Shown here piece by piece: positions 34,151-42,902 of a DNA stretch of 64,000 nt (its first letter is position 1; the number at the start of each line of letters is the position of its first letter). The notes beneath the pieces were generated by a model, which was given only the letters and a program-made list of their open reading frames with translations, was not told the origin of the DNA and did not search any database. The stretch lies in NCBI GenBank assembly GCA_004172865.1, contig SEBV01000016.1, forward strand, positions 1 to 64,000. The letters are read 5' to 3'. The stretch is from Gammaproteobacteria bacterium. Lineage in GTDB: Bacteria; Pseudomonadota; Gammaproteobacteria; Pseudomonadales; Cellvibrionaceae. The translations under genes were made by a program, and so were the position numbers.

Positions 34151-34758
34151 TGACTAATCGCCGCTTTAGCTTTGTTCGCCATGGAAAAGTAGATGGGCCG
34201 GCAGCGCTTTATGGGAAAACTGATATTAAATTAAGCTTACAAGGTAAAAAAAATTTATCTGCTTGTTTGGAAAAATTAAACCAGGAAAAAGCTTTCGATT
34301 TTATTATTAGCTCGCCACTTAAACGCTGCGCTCTTGCAGCTCAAGATTTTGCTAATGCGATTTCAAAACCCATTTCATTAGACATAAATTTGAAAGAATT
34401 AAATTTTGGTGAATGGGATGGTGTAGATTTTAATTTGCTTGGCAACGAGTGGCTGCAACTTGAAAAATTTTGGCAATCACCACTTTCCACAACACCACCG
34501 CAGGGTGAAAGTTTAACGGTGTTTCAATCGAGAGTATCCAGTGCATGGAATAATATTAAAAACCTGCAACATGAACATACCCTTATTTTATGCCACGGCG
34601 GAACCATACGTATGATCATTGCAGAGATTTTAAATATTCCATTGGAAAGTGCGCTGTTTCAGCAATTACATATTGATTACGGCTCAATCACCTGCATTGA
34701 AATTAACGATCACATTGACGCAAAGCCAATCATTCGCTGCATTGGCGCTCGTTACTAA
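34147..34758 (+). CDS. cobC: Alpha-ribazole phosphatase-like histidine phosphatase CobC
   Basis: A histidine-phosphatase (phosphoglycerate mutase fold) enzyme expected to dephosphorylate alpha-ribazole 5'-phosphate. The catalytic His is in FVRHGKVDG; other marks are ISSPLKRCALAAQDFA, LNFGEWDG and LILCHGGTIRMI with the second His. The RHGK in place of the commoner RHGE/Q is a minor variation. Its position as the last gene of cobT-cobS-cobU-cobC, with a four-base overlap to cobU, supports the cobalamin role over other phosphatases of this superfamily. It converges with btuR ten bases away. Confidence 0.9.
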   Translation: MMTNRRFSFVRHGKVDGPAALYGKTDIKLSLQGKKNLSACLEKLNQEKAFDFIISSPLKRCALAAQDFANAISKPISLDINLKELNFGEWDGVDFNLLGNEWLQLEKFWQSPLSTTPPQGESLTVFQSRVSSAWNNIKNLQHEHTLILCHGGTIRMIIAEILNIPLESALFQQLHIDYGSITCIEINDHIDAKPIIRCIGARY

Positions 34759-34767
34759 ACCATCGTC

Positions 34768-35352
34768 TTACCACTCAATACCTTTTTGTGCTTTTACTCC
34801 AGAATCAAATGCGTGTTTGATTGCTTTGACTTCGCTAAATGTATCCGCCAAATCTTCCAAATATTTTTTTGCACCGCGACCAGTAATAATGACATTCTGA
34901 TTGATGGGACGATTTTGAATTGCGGCAATAACTTTTTCTTTATCCAGGTATTTATAATTGAGCATGTAGGTTAATTCATCCAGCAGGACCAAATGAATTT
35001 CCGGGTCAGTAAATACGTGCTCGCATTCAGCCCAGGCTTTTTCAGCTGCTTCTTTATCCTTTTCAGCATTTTGTGTTTCCCAGGTAAAACCTGTACCCAT
35101 TACAAAATATTCCAGTTTGGCATTTTCACCACGAAAAATACTTTCGGTTAAAAAATTTTTCTCTCCGCATTCCCATGTGCCCTTAATAAATTGCACTATG
35201 GCAACTTTATAACCGTGCCCCAAACAGCGTAACGCTGTACCAAAACCGGAGCTGCTTTTACCTTTGCCGTCCCCTGTTAACACAATCACGACCCCGCGAT
35301 CTTCGGTAGCGCGAGCAATTTTGGCATCCACAATTTCTTTGCGCTGTTGCAT
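34768..35352 (-). CDS. btuR: Cob(I)yrinic acid a,c-diamide adenosyltransferase (BtuR/CobO), N-terminus interrupted
   Basis: Adds the adenosyl group to cob(I)alamin or cobinamide. The P-loop GDGKGKSSSGFGTALRCLG, then VAIVQFIKGTWECGE and VLLDELTYMLNYKYL identify the CobA/BtuR family. The expected start is the ATG at 35400 with GAGGT six bases upstream; it reads MTDEKD, then an in-frame TAA (35380-35382), then LKQERHQERMQQR, which looks like the normal BtuR N-terminus. So codon 7 is a stop. The shorter product listed starts at the ATG at 35352, which has only a poor AAGAG site, but keeps the whole catalytic core. Either translation re-initiates there, the gene is newly damaged, or there is a sequencing error. 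Confidence 0.88.
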   Translation of the reverse strand: MQQRKEIVDAKIARATEDRGVVIVLTGDGKGKSSSGFGTALRCLGHGYKVAIVQFIKGTWECGEKNFLTESIFRGENAKLEYFVMGTGFTWETQNAEKDKEAAEKAWAECEHVFTDPEIHLVLLDELTYMLNYKYLDKEKVIAAIQNRPINQNVIITGRGAKKYLEDLADTFSEVKAIKHAFDSGVKAQKGIEW

Positions 35353-35400
35353 GCGCTCTTGATGACGCTCTTGTTTAAGTTAGTCTTTTTCGTCAGTCAT
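35353..35400 (-). pseudogene. Original N-terminal codons of btuR, broken by a TAA at codon 7
   Basis: From the ATG at 35400, six sense codons are followed by TAA at 35380-35382. After it the frame continues without further stop into btuR and the residues still look like the family's basic, Gln-rich N-terminus. The ribosome site (TGAGGT) belongs to this start. Confidence 0.7.
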
Positions 35401-35410
35401 AAAATTACCT

Positions 35411-35443
35411 CAAAAAAAATGGGTGGAAATATCCACCCATTTT
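35411..35443 (-). terminator. Strong terminator between btuB and btuR
   Basis: On the minus strand AAAATGGGTGGA pairs perfectly with TCCACCCATTTT, followed by eight T. It ends right before the ribosome site of the original btuR start, so most riboswitch-controlled btuB transcripts should stop before btuR. Confidence 0.88.
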
Positions 35444-35458
35444 AACGTCAATTAGCGA

Positions 35459-37381
35459 TTAAAAACGATAGGTAACATGAGCATCGTAAGCACGCTCAGG
35501 CTGTGGGTACTGGCCGTATAAACCGCGCGAGTCTGAATATTTTTCGCTAGTGATGTTTTTAACACGAGCACCTAATTCAACGCCTTTGAAATTCCACAAA
35601 ATATTTGCATTAAATAACGTTACTGGATCAACTTTTGGCAAAAGGTTTTCATCATCACCAACCAAATAACGGCTGCCAACATAATTAGCTTCGAATGATA
35701 ATGTCAAATTTTGAATGAAGCTGAAAACCACACCAATATTGCCGGAGTTTTTGGCAATAAATGGAACATCTTTACCTTTGAGCAAACCTGAACGCAATTC
35801 GGCATCGGTATAAGTGTAGTTAGCACGCAAGGCAATTTGTTCGCTCAGCTGTACATCACCATCAAAGATAAAACCTTTACGATTTGAGTCTGGCAAATTT
35901 ATGTTGGTGTAATTAAATGCATCAAACATAATTTCGTCATCAACTCTCATAGAATAGATTGAGTATGACGCGCTTGCATTTTCACCTTTCCATGCGGTAC
36001 CGAAATCAACAGAATCTCCCGTTTGTGCTTTTAGGAAATCTATACCGAAAGGAACAGCATTATTTTCATCAGGATTCGCAAAACGGAAACTTTCTGCATA
36101 ACGTGAGAATACACTCCAGCCATTACCGAAGTTGTAATTCAAGCCGAATTCACTTGCCTGCAGATTTTTGTCATTGGTTTTTTTGGAGAGATGATTATCA
36201 TCATCAACCGATGAATAACGCGTACCCAAAGTTGCAGTCAATTTATCCAGAAGCGGATAAACCAATTGCGCGTAATAGCCGTCAACTTGTTGCTCCGACG
36301 TTAAAGGCACGTAAGTGTTATCGCTTTTATAATCGCTTTTAACACCGTCATAACCTACGGTTAAAATTGCATCGCCATTTGCTGTTTTAATATTTCCCAC
36401 TACACGTGGCGAGAAATTTTTAACGCGCATGGAATAATGCGTAGTTTTTTCACCGGGATAGCCGAAATTATAATTACCAGTTTCATCACGGTCGGCGTAT
36501 TCGGCAATAAGTTTCCAGCCATCAATAACCGTCACATCCCCACCAACACGTCTTAAATCAGTATCCTGATCTGAATAGGCATTCGGTGAATTAGTTTGAC
36601 GTGGATTAATCGCTGCCTGTGCATCTGACAACGAACCTGCCAAACGCAAATCGTCATTAATTTTTTGGCTTTCGATAAAAACACGTCCGCCTTCAAAATC
36701 AAAACCGATATTACCCAGTACATTGGTGATGCCAGATTCATTGTTATCGCGATAATTATCTGCATTACGCTTTTGTGCGCTGAGGCTGTAATTCAAACCA
36801 TTTGCAAAACCTTGGCTTAAGTTAGCGGTGTAATTTTCCAAATTACCGGTGCCCGCTTGCGCAGTAATACTACCGTTAAATTCGCCCGCTTTTGCACGTT
36901 TGGTAATAACATTTATTACGCCGCCAACAGCTTGGTCGCCGTAAAGTACACCCGCACTACCCTGCACAATTTCAATACGCTCAATATCATTTAGCGCAAT
37001 AGTATTTAATGCGGGAGCTGCGAGACTTGGGTTGTTGAGCTTGCGGCCATCAACCAAAATTAAAGTGTTGTTGCCGGCAGTTGCTGAAAAGCCGCGCATT
37101 GAAATAGTGACGTTTCGCCCACCGCTGCCATCGCCATCCTGAATTTGAATGCCCGCTTGTGTGCGTAATACTTCTGCGATGGTGCTTGCGCCACTCACAC
37201 GAATTTGTTCAGCATCGATAACTTTAATTTGCGCAGCAACAGGCACTTCTGCTGTTTCACTGCGCGTGGCGCTAACAATAAGGGTTTCGATTTTTTCATC
37301 AGCAGCCATAACGGTGTTGGCAACTGTGAGCGATAGAATTGCAGCGCTAAGACTGGTTAGGGCGAAGGATTTAGTAGACAT
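35459..37381 (-). CDS. btuB: Vitamin B12 TonB-dependent outer-membrane receptor BtuB
   Basis: Imports cobalamin across the outer membrane. A signal peptide (MSTKSFALTSLSAAILSLTV, cleavage near VMAADE) is followed by the TonB box region ETLIVSATRSE, a plug with NTLILVDGRKLNNP and GSAGVLYGDQAVGGVINVITKRA, and a 22-strand-type barrel ending in HVTYRF. The start at 37381 has GAGGAAAC before it; the frame extends only to a TTG further out. Identification as BtuB rests on size (640 residues), on the plug and, decisively, on a cobalamin riboswitch directly upstream. It is the first gene behind that riboswitch. Confidence 0.93.
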   Translation of the reverse strand: MSTKSFALTSLSAAILSLTVANTVMAADEKIETLIVSATRSETAEVPVAAQIKVIDAEQIRVSGASTIAEVLRTQAGIQIQDGDGSGGRNVTISMRGFSATAGNNTLILVDGRKLNNPSLAAPALNTIALNDIERIEIVQGSAGVLYGDQAVGGVINVITKRAKAGEFNGSITAQAGTGNLENYTANLSQGFANGLNYSLSAQKRNADNYRDNNESGITNVLGNIGFDFEGGRVFIESQKINDDLRLAGSLSDAQAAINPRQTNSPNAYSDQDTDLRRVGGDVTVIDGWKLIAEYADRDETGNYNFGYPGEKTTHYSMRVKNFSPRVVGNIKTANGDAILTVGYDGVKSDYKSDNTYVPLTSEQQVDGYYAQLVYPLLDKLTATLGTRYSSVDDDNHLSKKTNDKNLQASEFGLNYNFGNGWSVFSRYAESFRFANPDENNAVPFGIDFLKAQTGDSVDFGTAWKGENASASYSIYSMRVDDEIMFDAFNYTNINLPDSNRKGFIFDGDVQLSEQIALRANYTYTDAELRSGLLKGKDVPFIAKNSGNIGVVFSFIQNLTLSFEANYVGSRYLVGDDENLLPKVDPVTLFNANILWNFKGVELGARVKNITSEKYSDSRGLYGQYPQPERAYDAHVTYRF

Positions 37382-37504
37382 AAGTTTCCTCAATCTATAA
37401 AGACGAGGGAGGGGAAGCGGGAATAATGCGCGAGACCGTTAACAGCCCCGTAAAACACAGAATTTCCACCGATGTTGCCCTCCGCGACATCGTGAATGTA
37501 AGGT

Positions 37505-37632
37505 TTTGAGGCTGGTATCGGACTTATGATCTGCACTAAGCAGTTTCATTTACCGTTGCGGGGGCAGTGTAGGCTTTGCTGATTGAAAATAGCGCACCTA
37601 ACTTCCCATTTAATTTGACCTTGCACTGGCTA
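37505..37632 (-). ncRNA. Cobalamin riboswitch upstream of btuB
   Basis: Read on the minus strand: GGGAAGTTAGGTG near the 5' end, then the conserved B12-box ACTGCCCCCGCAACGGTAA, then AGTCCGATACCAGCC closing the aptamer. These match the standard cobalamin element in order and spacing. A hairpin follows at 37466-37495 (CGATGT with ACATCG) with GGAGGG in its loop, and a complementary CCCCTCCCTC lies at 37405-37414; this could be the switching part, acting on the btuB ribosome site (GAGGAAAC). The switching detail is inference. Confidence 0.93.
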
Positions 37633-37712
37633 TAAAATAGCAGCTAGCACGCCAAACACCTCGGCGCGCAGGGTATGGCCTTGAAGCAGATGAGTCAAGC
37701 AGCAATGTGCGC

Positions 37713-38177
37713 CTAGATAATTTTCGGCGGCTTTTTCTTCACATAGAGAGTTTTATAAACTCGTGCAACCAGTTCCTGTTTTGCGTTGTAAATTTCTACA
37801 ATAAATTCCGGCAAATATTTTTCGCCGCTTGCGGTTGCAGCGCGGATCTCCGCCAGTTTATCTTCCGTTAATAAAAATTTAGCCGTAACAGTTCCGCGCC
37901 CCGGCGAAATGAAATCTATAGTAGCTTTTTTATCCCACACAAAATATTCACGCCCGAGATTTTGCATAAGCATCAACATATACCAGGCATCGGTCATGGC
38001 AAACAAATTGCCACCAAAATGCGCACCTACATAATTACGGTTGTAAAAACGCAATTTTAATTCTGCAGTAATTTCACGAAAGTCATCGCTGATATAAGAA
38101 GCGCGAATGGCGTTAAACCAAAATGGCGGCCAGAAATTTATCAAACGGCGCAAAGTTGTTGGTTTCATGTCAGGCAT
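37713..38177 (-). CDS. DUF4442 hotdog-fold thioesterase-like protein
   Basis: A small cytoplasmic protein of the PaaI/YiiD-like hotdog superfamily. The pattern AELKLRFYNRNYVGAHFGGNLFAMTDAWYMLML is characteristic of DUF4442 proteins, with a central helix following the GAHFGGN turn. Substrate is unknown. Its start lies 19 bases past the btuD stop, without a clear ribosome site, so it may be translated by coupling to btuD; an ATG three codons in (38168) is an alternative. There is no visible functional link to cobalamin. Confidence 0.8.
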   Translation of the reverse strand: MPDMKPTTLRRLINFWPPFWFNAIRASYISDDFREITAELKLRFYNRNYVGAHFGGNLFAMTDAWYMLMLMQNLGREYFVWDKKATIDFISPGRGTVTAKFLLTEDKLAEIRAATASGEKYLPEFIVEIYNAKQELVARVYKTLYVKKKPPKII

Positions 38178-38196
38178 CCATTAATTGTTAGATACA

Positions 38197-38988
38197 CTAT
38201 TCGTTAGCAATGCGTTTGATAGGAATAATAACCACACCGTCATCGCGACAATCCACGTGAGCGCTAATGCCATAAACTTGCGCTAGATTTTCCGGCGTTA
38301 AGACGTTAATCGGCTCACCCTCGGCAATTAGCTTTCCGTGATTCATTAATATTAATCGTGAACAAAAACGCGATGCCAAACTTAAATCGTGCAGTGCTGC
38401 AATCACTGCACCGCCCTGCTGCGCGTGCGCGTGCAACAATTCCATAATGTGCAACTGGTGATAAACATCCAACGCGACTATAGGCTCATCTGCCACTATT
38501 AACGTTGGGTTTCCTGCAAAAACACGTGCTAATAAAGCACGTTGCAATTCACCGCCGGACAATTCTGTTACTGTCCGCTCGGCAAGTGCTGTAACACCTG
38601 TCATTGATAAAGCGTTGGTAATTGCCAGGTCGTCATCTGCGCTAGTATTAACCGCAGAATTCCAAGGCGAGCGCCCGAGTGCAACTAAATTTTTTACACT
38701 GAGCGGCCACGCCGGTGTTTCGTGCTGCGCAAGGTAAGCCATAAAACGCGCGCGTGTTTGCGCCGGTATTTTTTCGATAGGTACAAGGCCATCTTGCGCC
38801 GCCACATTTACATCTCCCGAATTCGGCTTTACCAAACCAGCAAGCATGCGCAACAGCGAACTTTTCCCCGCGCCATTGGGCCCAATCAAACCAACAAATT
38901 CATTGGATGAAATATGAATATTTAATTCATCCACAACTTTTTTGTTGCCGAGGCTTAGGGATAAATTTTTAGCGTTTAATAGTTGCAT
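38197..38988 (-). CDS. btuD: ABC transporter ATPase for vitamin B12, BtuD type
   Basis: Energises import of cobalamin through BtuC. Visible motifs: Walker A GLIGPNGAGKSSLL, Q-loop AYLAQHET, signature LSGGELQRALLARV, Walker B LIVADEPIVALD and switch His in ALHDLSLASRF. The family is the FecE/HmuV/BtuD group, so heme or siderophore transport would be possible from sequence alone; position between btuC and btuB and the cob genes argues for B12. Two bases separate it from btuC. Confidence 0.9.
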   Translation of the reverse strand: MQLLNAKNLSLSLGNKKVVDELNIHISSNEFVGLIGPNGAGKSSLLRMLAGLVKPNSGDVNVAAQDGLVPIEKIPAQTRARFMAYLAQHETPAWPLSVKNLVALGRSPWNSAVNTSADDDLAITNALSMTGVTALAERTVTELSGGELQRALLARVFAGNPTLIVADEPIVALDVYHQLHIMELLHAHAQQGGAVIAALHDLSLASRFCSRLILMNHGKLIAEGEPINVLTPENLAQVYGISAHVDCRDDGVVIIPIKRIANE

Positions 38989-38989
38989 A

Positions 38990-39988
38990 TTAAATCCACC
39001 GCGACCGCGTTTTTAAAATCAACATCAAAAAGAATGGCCCGCCTAGCAACGACGTCACCACACCTAATTTTAATTCACGAGCGATATCTAACTGACGCAC
39101 TAAAATATCCGCACCTAAAACCAACAAAGCTCCGCCAAAAGCGCTGGCAATCAATAACCGCCCCGGGTGATAGCCGACTAGAGGCCGCAGCAAATGTGGA
39201 ACCACTAAACCCACAAAACCGATGCTGCCGCTTACAGCAACACTTGCACCTATACACAGTGCCAAACCTGTTAATAATAAATTACGCTCACGCTGCGGAT
39301 TAAAACCTAAAGACGCCGCAGTTTCTTCACCAAGGCTTAATGCATTTAAATAGCGATACCGACTAAATAATAAAATCCAACCGACTATGATAAAGGGCGC
39401 AGCAACATAGACATGATTAATATTGCGATTAGCGAGTGAACCCATTAACCAAAAAACAATTTCTTGCATCGCAAATAAACTGGGCGCGAAATTCAATGCA
39501 ACGGAGATCAACGCAAGCGCACTTGCCTGAATCGCCACGCCTGCCAAAATTAGTGACAGCACGCTGCTGCGAAAACCCGCTAATAAATACACTAATATAA
39601 GCGCAATCAACGCACCGAGAATGGATGCAAACGGCAGCCAATACCAAGCTGCTGCGGATAATCCAAAATACAACACAATCACCGCACCTAATGCCGCTCC
39701 ACTTGAAACACCGAGAATTCCAGGCTCAGCAAGCGGGTTACGTAAAAAACCTTGCATCGCCGCACCTGCAACACCGAGCGTCGCACCTACTAATACAGCA
39801 AGCAATACGCGCGGCAAACGAATTTCCCACACCACGGTTTGTTGCAGAGATTCCGTATGACCTAATAAATCTTTAACCGCTTGCGTCACTGAAATCGCCG
39901 CATTGCCCATACTCAACGAAAATAAAAATGTCACTGCAACAGCAATTGCCGACAATAAAATTAAAATAGGAAAAGATATTTTTTGCAC
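38990..39988 (-). CDS. btuC: ABC transporter permease for vitamin B12, BtuC type
   Basis: An inner-membrane FecCD-family permease with about ten hydrophobic helices in 332 residues. Family marks: WEIRLPRVLLAVLVGATLGVAGAAMQGFLRNPLAEPGILGVSSGAALGAV near the N-terminal third (given here as the conserved LPR...GAAMQG...NPLAEPG...G.SSGA pattern) and GFVGLVVPHLLRPLVG near the C-terminus, the coupling region to the ATPase. It is flanked by btuF (14 bases) and btuD (1 base), forming btuF-btuC-btuD. Confidence 0.9.
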   Translation of the reverse strand: MQKISFPILILLSAIAVAVTFLFSLSMGNAAISVTQAVKDLLGHTESLQQTVVWEIRLPRVLLAVLVGATLGVAGAAMQGFLRNPLAEPGILGVSSGAALGAVIVLYFGLSAAAWYWLPFASILGALIALILVYLLAGFRSSVLSLILAGVAIQASALALISVALNFAPSLFAMQEIVFWLMGSLANRNINHVYVAAPFIIVGWILLFSRYRYLNALSLGEETAASLGFNPQRERNLLLTGLALCIGASVAVSGSIGFVGLVVPHLLRPLVGYHPGRLLIASAFGGALLVLGADILVRQLDIARELKLGVVTSLLGGPFFLMLILKTRSRWI

Positions 39989-40002
39989 AAGACTTCCTTA
40001 AA

Positions 40003-40857
40003 TTAAAACGACAATGCTTGTCGCTGCTGCATAAGATTTTCAATAGCTTCAGCGGCTACAGGTGCAATGCAAGACAGCGTAGTTGGCAACCGAATGATGC
40101 GCATCTTATTCGCGTGTAACGCAGGATGATTGACATATTCCTGCGCGAGCGAGAATGCTTGTACATCTGAGGCGTCAACAATGAGTACTTTTGGTTTCGC
40201 AAGAATCAATTCCTCCAAATCAATTTGGGCGAAGCCGACAATATGTTTATCGAGCGCGAGATTATGAAAACCAGCGCGCGTCATTAATTCGTTTTCCAAG
40301 GTATCGCTGCCAATCACAACGCCATTGGATGAATACCAAAATGCCGGAACTGGCTTGGTATTTTTTTGTGCAGCATCCAGCTGTAATAATTTTTGTTCTA
40401 GCGCTTGCGCCATTTTTTCTGCTGCCATTTCGCTGTTTGTAAGCTGACCGAAATTGCGAATATGCGCAGAAATATCGCTGAGCGTGCGCGGCAGTGCCAA
40501 AGTTTCTACTCGAAAACCCAAATTTTTTAACAGAGTTTTTAAATCAAGCGAGGTGTATTCACCTGCAACCACCAAGTCAGGATTGCGCGGCACAATATCC
40601 TCTGCTAGCCCATGATTTAAATAGAATTTTTTTGCTTGCTCAGCAAACGGAGAAAATTGTGAGTTCGCCGATAGATAATAAAGCGAGTTAATTCGCTCCG
40701 GTTCAACCAGTTTTAATAAAAGCGGGTCGAGACAGACGTTAATTGAAATGATGCGTTGAGGTTTCGCCAGTGCAACTTCAGCTGCGTTGGCACTGCCAAG
40801 CCATACTGAAAGTAGCAGCGCAAAAATAATAGGAGATAAAAATCTACGCATGAGCAT
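40003..40857 (-). CDS. btuF: Periplasmic cobalamin-binding protein, BtuF type
   Basis: The periplasmic binding component of the B12 importer. After a signal peptide (MLMRRFLSPIIFALLLSVWL, cleavage near ANAAEV) comes a class III binding fold: KPQRIISINVCLDPLLLKLV, DIVPRNPDLVVAGEYTS and a central long helix near residues 140-160, ending with LPTTLSCIAPVAAEAIENL. The ATG at 40857 or 40851 is preferred, since both give a signal peptide; the ribosome site is weak in either case. A GGTGCAAATGCC is seen upstream, but no B12 box follows, so no riboswitch is called for this operon. Confidence 0.85.
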   Translation of the reverse strand: MLMRRFLSPIIFALLLSVWLGSANAAEVALAKPQRIISINVCLDPLLLKLVEPERINSLYYLSANSQFSPFAEQAKKFYLNHGLAEDIVPRNPDLVVAGEYTSLDLKTLLKNLGFRVETLALPRTLSDISAHIRNFGQLTNSEMAAEKMAQALEQKLLQLDAAQKNTKPVPAFWYSSNGVVIGSDTLENELMTRAGFHNLALDKHIVGFAQIDLEELILAKPKVLIVDASDVQAFSLAQEYVNHPALHANKMRIIRLPTTLSCIAPVAAEAIENLMQQRQALSF

Positions 40858-41006
40858 AGTAAGCAGCTTTTCTTTTATAGGAGGAACGTCTCTGCAATCA
40901 ATGTGAGACGGAAGCAAGGCATTTGCACCTTATCGGCGCTTAGCCGGCTGAAGTTTACTGCAGTAGATCACGTTGCGCATCCTTGCGTCACATCCTGCGG
41001 ATTAAA

Positions 41007-41915
41007 TTACAGAGGATTTAGCCAAGCTGCGCCACGTACGCCGCTCGAATCACCGTGTGTTGCCTGCACGATGGGTGTATCGCACTCGAAACCAAACACA
41101 TAATTGCTCAGCAATTGCGGAACCACCGTATAGATTTCAGCGATGTTGGAGGCGCCTCCGCCGAGCACAATAATATCCGGGTCCATAATATTGATGACTG
41201 CGGCCAAGCCACGAGCGAGCTGGTCGTAATAAGTGTCCAACACATTGCGCGCATGGGTTTCACCTTTGGCGGCGCGCGCTACGATTTCATTGCCCGTCAC
41301 TTTAAGACCAGTGGCCATTTCGTAGGATTTGCATAAGCCAGTGCCGGACAAAAATGCCTCCTGACAGCCAGATTTGCCGCAGTAACAGGGGCGTGCTTCC
41401 AATTCTGCTTCACGGGTCCAGGGCAAGGAATTGTGACCCCACTCACCCGCTACGCCATTGGGGCCAACTATCGGCTGGCCTCTGAAGGCGACGCCCGCGC
41501 CACAGCCGGTGCCGAGAATGCCGGCGAATACCAAATCGTAACCTTTGCCTGCGCCGTCGGTAGCTTCTGAAACGGCGAGGCAATTGGCGTCGTTAGTGAT
41601 TTTTACATCGCGCCCCAAATGAGCTGACAAATCTTTTTGGAAAGGCTGCCCGTTTAACCAGGTTGAATTCGCATTTTTCACAAAGCCCGTTTTGCGCGAT
41701 ATAGTGCCGGGAATGCCCACGCCGACTGGTAAATGGGGCTGGCCTGCGGCTTCTTCAGCTTTCGCAACCAAGCTGGCGATATCGCGTATGGTCGCTGCGT
41801 AGTTATCTCGCACAGTAGGAATACGGGTGCGGAAAAGCTCCTGGCTGTCGCCGTTCAATAGGATTACTTCAGTTTTTGTACCGCCAAGATCAATCCCAAT
41901 TCGAAAATCTGTCAT
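41007..41915 (-). CDS. ROK-family sugar kinase (fructokinase Mak / N-acetylglucosamine kinase type)
   Basis: Phosphorylates a hexose with ATP. The N-terminal phosphate motif is [15 protein letters not shown]. The substrate/zinc region reads [10 protein letters not shown] followed by [16 protein letters not shown], the CxCGxxGCxE ROK zinc site. [11 protein letters not shown] holds the catalytic Asp, and [10 protein letters not shown] is the adenosine motif. Length 302 is usual. Similarity to E. coli Mak and NagK does not settle the sugar; the C-terminal [12 protein letters not shown] fits Mak-type enzymes. It is on the same strand as btuF but separated by about 150 bases and probably independent. 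Confidence 0.87.
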   Translation of the reverse strand: MTDFRIGIDLGGTKTEVILLNGDSQELFRTRIPTVRDNYAATIRDIASLVAKAEEAAGQPHLPVGVGIPGTISRKTGFVKNANSTWLNGQPFQKDLSAHLGRDVKITNDANCLAVSEATDGAGKGYDLVFAGILGTGCGAGVAFRGQPIVGPNGVAGEWGHNSLPWTREAELEARPCYCGKSGCQEAFLSGTGLCKSYEMATGLKVTGNEIVARAAKGETHARNVLDTYYDQLARGLAAVINIMDPDIIVLGGGASNIAEIYTVVPQLLSNYVFGFECDTPIVQATHGDSSGVRGAAWLNPL

Positions 41916-42110
41916 TTATATGAAACCCGTTACATTAAGAAAGTGCGATTATAGGTTTGTGGCGCACCGCAAGGCAAATTGGCGCTTTTGTTTGTGTTTA
42001 TTTGTGTCGAATGGCCATTTAGGTCATCTGAGCTACACTCAACTGAATACCGCCGATAATACAACATAGACTACTTATTATTTTCAGCCTGGACTATTAC
42101 AGATATCACC

Positions 42111-42479
42111 ATGACTCAAGAACGCCGTCGTTTCCGCCGCATAGATTTTGATGCCCGCGTTGAAGTCGCCCAAGGCGACAGCAACTGGCAAGCGCAACTC
42201 CTGGATATTTCACTCAAAGGTTTGCTGCTTTCCAAACTTGGCACCTATGAATTACAACTCGATGCACCCGTGTTGGTGAAAATTATTCTATCAGATCAAA
42301 CCAGCATCGCCATGTCGGCGCAGGTTGTGCACCAAACTTCCGATCAACTGCATGTGGCCTGTGTAACTATTGATATAGATAGCATTAGTCATTTACGTCG
42401 CTTGATTGAATTAAATATTGGCGATGCTAGCGCAGCAGAACGCGAACTATCTGAATTACTTGCAGAATCCGAACGATAA
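42111..42479 (+). CDS. PilZ-domain protein (c-di-GMP binding), first of a pair
   Basis: A 122-residue cytoplasmic single-domain PilZ protein. The c-di-GMP site is complete: the Arg cluster ERRRFRRIDF at the N-terminus (RxxxR) and LDISLKGLLL (DxSxxG) about 30 residues later. The rest is a beta-barrel with a C-terminal helix (LRRLIELNIGDASAAEREL). Known PilZ proteins act as c-di-GMP effectors in motility, biofilm or secretion. Target unknown. A second PilZ gene follows 52 bases downstream, with a binding-protein gene after it. Confidence 0.9.
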   Translation: MTQERRRFRRIDFDARVEVAQGDSNWQAQLLDISLKGLLLSKLGTYELQLDAPVLVKIILSDQTSIAMSAQVVHQTSDQLHVACVTIDIDSISHLRRLIELNIGDASAAERELSELLAESER

Positions 42480-42531
42480 TTTATTGATGCAGTCTTAAAT
42501 CAGCGAGCTTGATTGAGGTAAACAAAACATC

Positions 42532-42870
42532 ATGAATGACGACGACCGCAGAAATTCTCCGCGCTTTCCGCTACGAGCATTTGCTGCATTGTGTAACTCC
42601 GACAAAGAATTGGCCGCACATGTACTGGATATTTCTTATCAAGGTGCGCGAGTTGCATTGTTAGACAATTATCACCTCTGCGCCGGCGACTCCATTCAAT
42701 TGCGCCTGGAAATTCCTGAACTACAAGTTCCACAAGGTACCATGCCTTATTTGCAGCTCAACGGAACACTCGTTCATCAGCAAGAACATATGCTGGGCAT
42801 TCAATATGAACCAGCCAGTGAAAAAGATGCAGAATTGTTAAAAATAATTCTGACCAATTTAAACCATTAA
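42532..42870 (+). CDS. PilZ-domain protein (c-di-GMP binding), second of a pair
   Basis: A 112-residue single-domain PilZ protein with DRRNSPRFPL (RxxxR site) and LDISYQGARVAL (DxSxxG). It is clearly divergent from the gene just upstream, so the pair is old rather than a recent copy. GAGGT lies about 12 bases before the ATG, a long spacing. Probably co-transcribed with the first PilZ gene. Confidence 0.88.
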   Translation: MNDDDRRNSPRFPLRAFAALCNSDKELAAHVLDISYQGARVALLDNYHLCAGDSIQLRLEIPELQVPQGTMPYLQLNGTLVHQQEHMLGIQYEPASEKDAELLKIILTNLNH

Positions 42871-42902
42871 AATCCCTCAGTTATAAAGACTAAATACGTT
42901 GT

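Noticed and set aside
40858-41006. Possible second cobalamin riboswitch upstream of btuF
   Set aside because: Only GGTGCAAATGCC is seen; the CTGCCCCCGCAAC box and closing AGTC..GATACC segment are absent.
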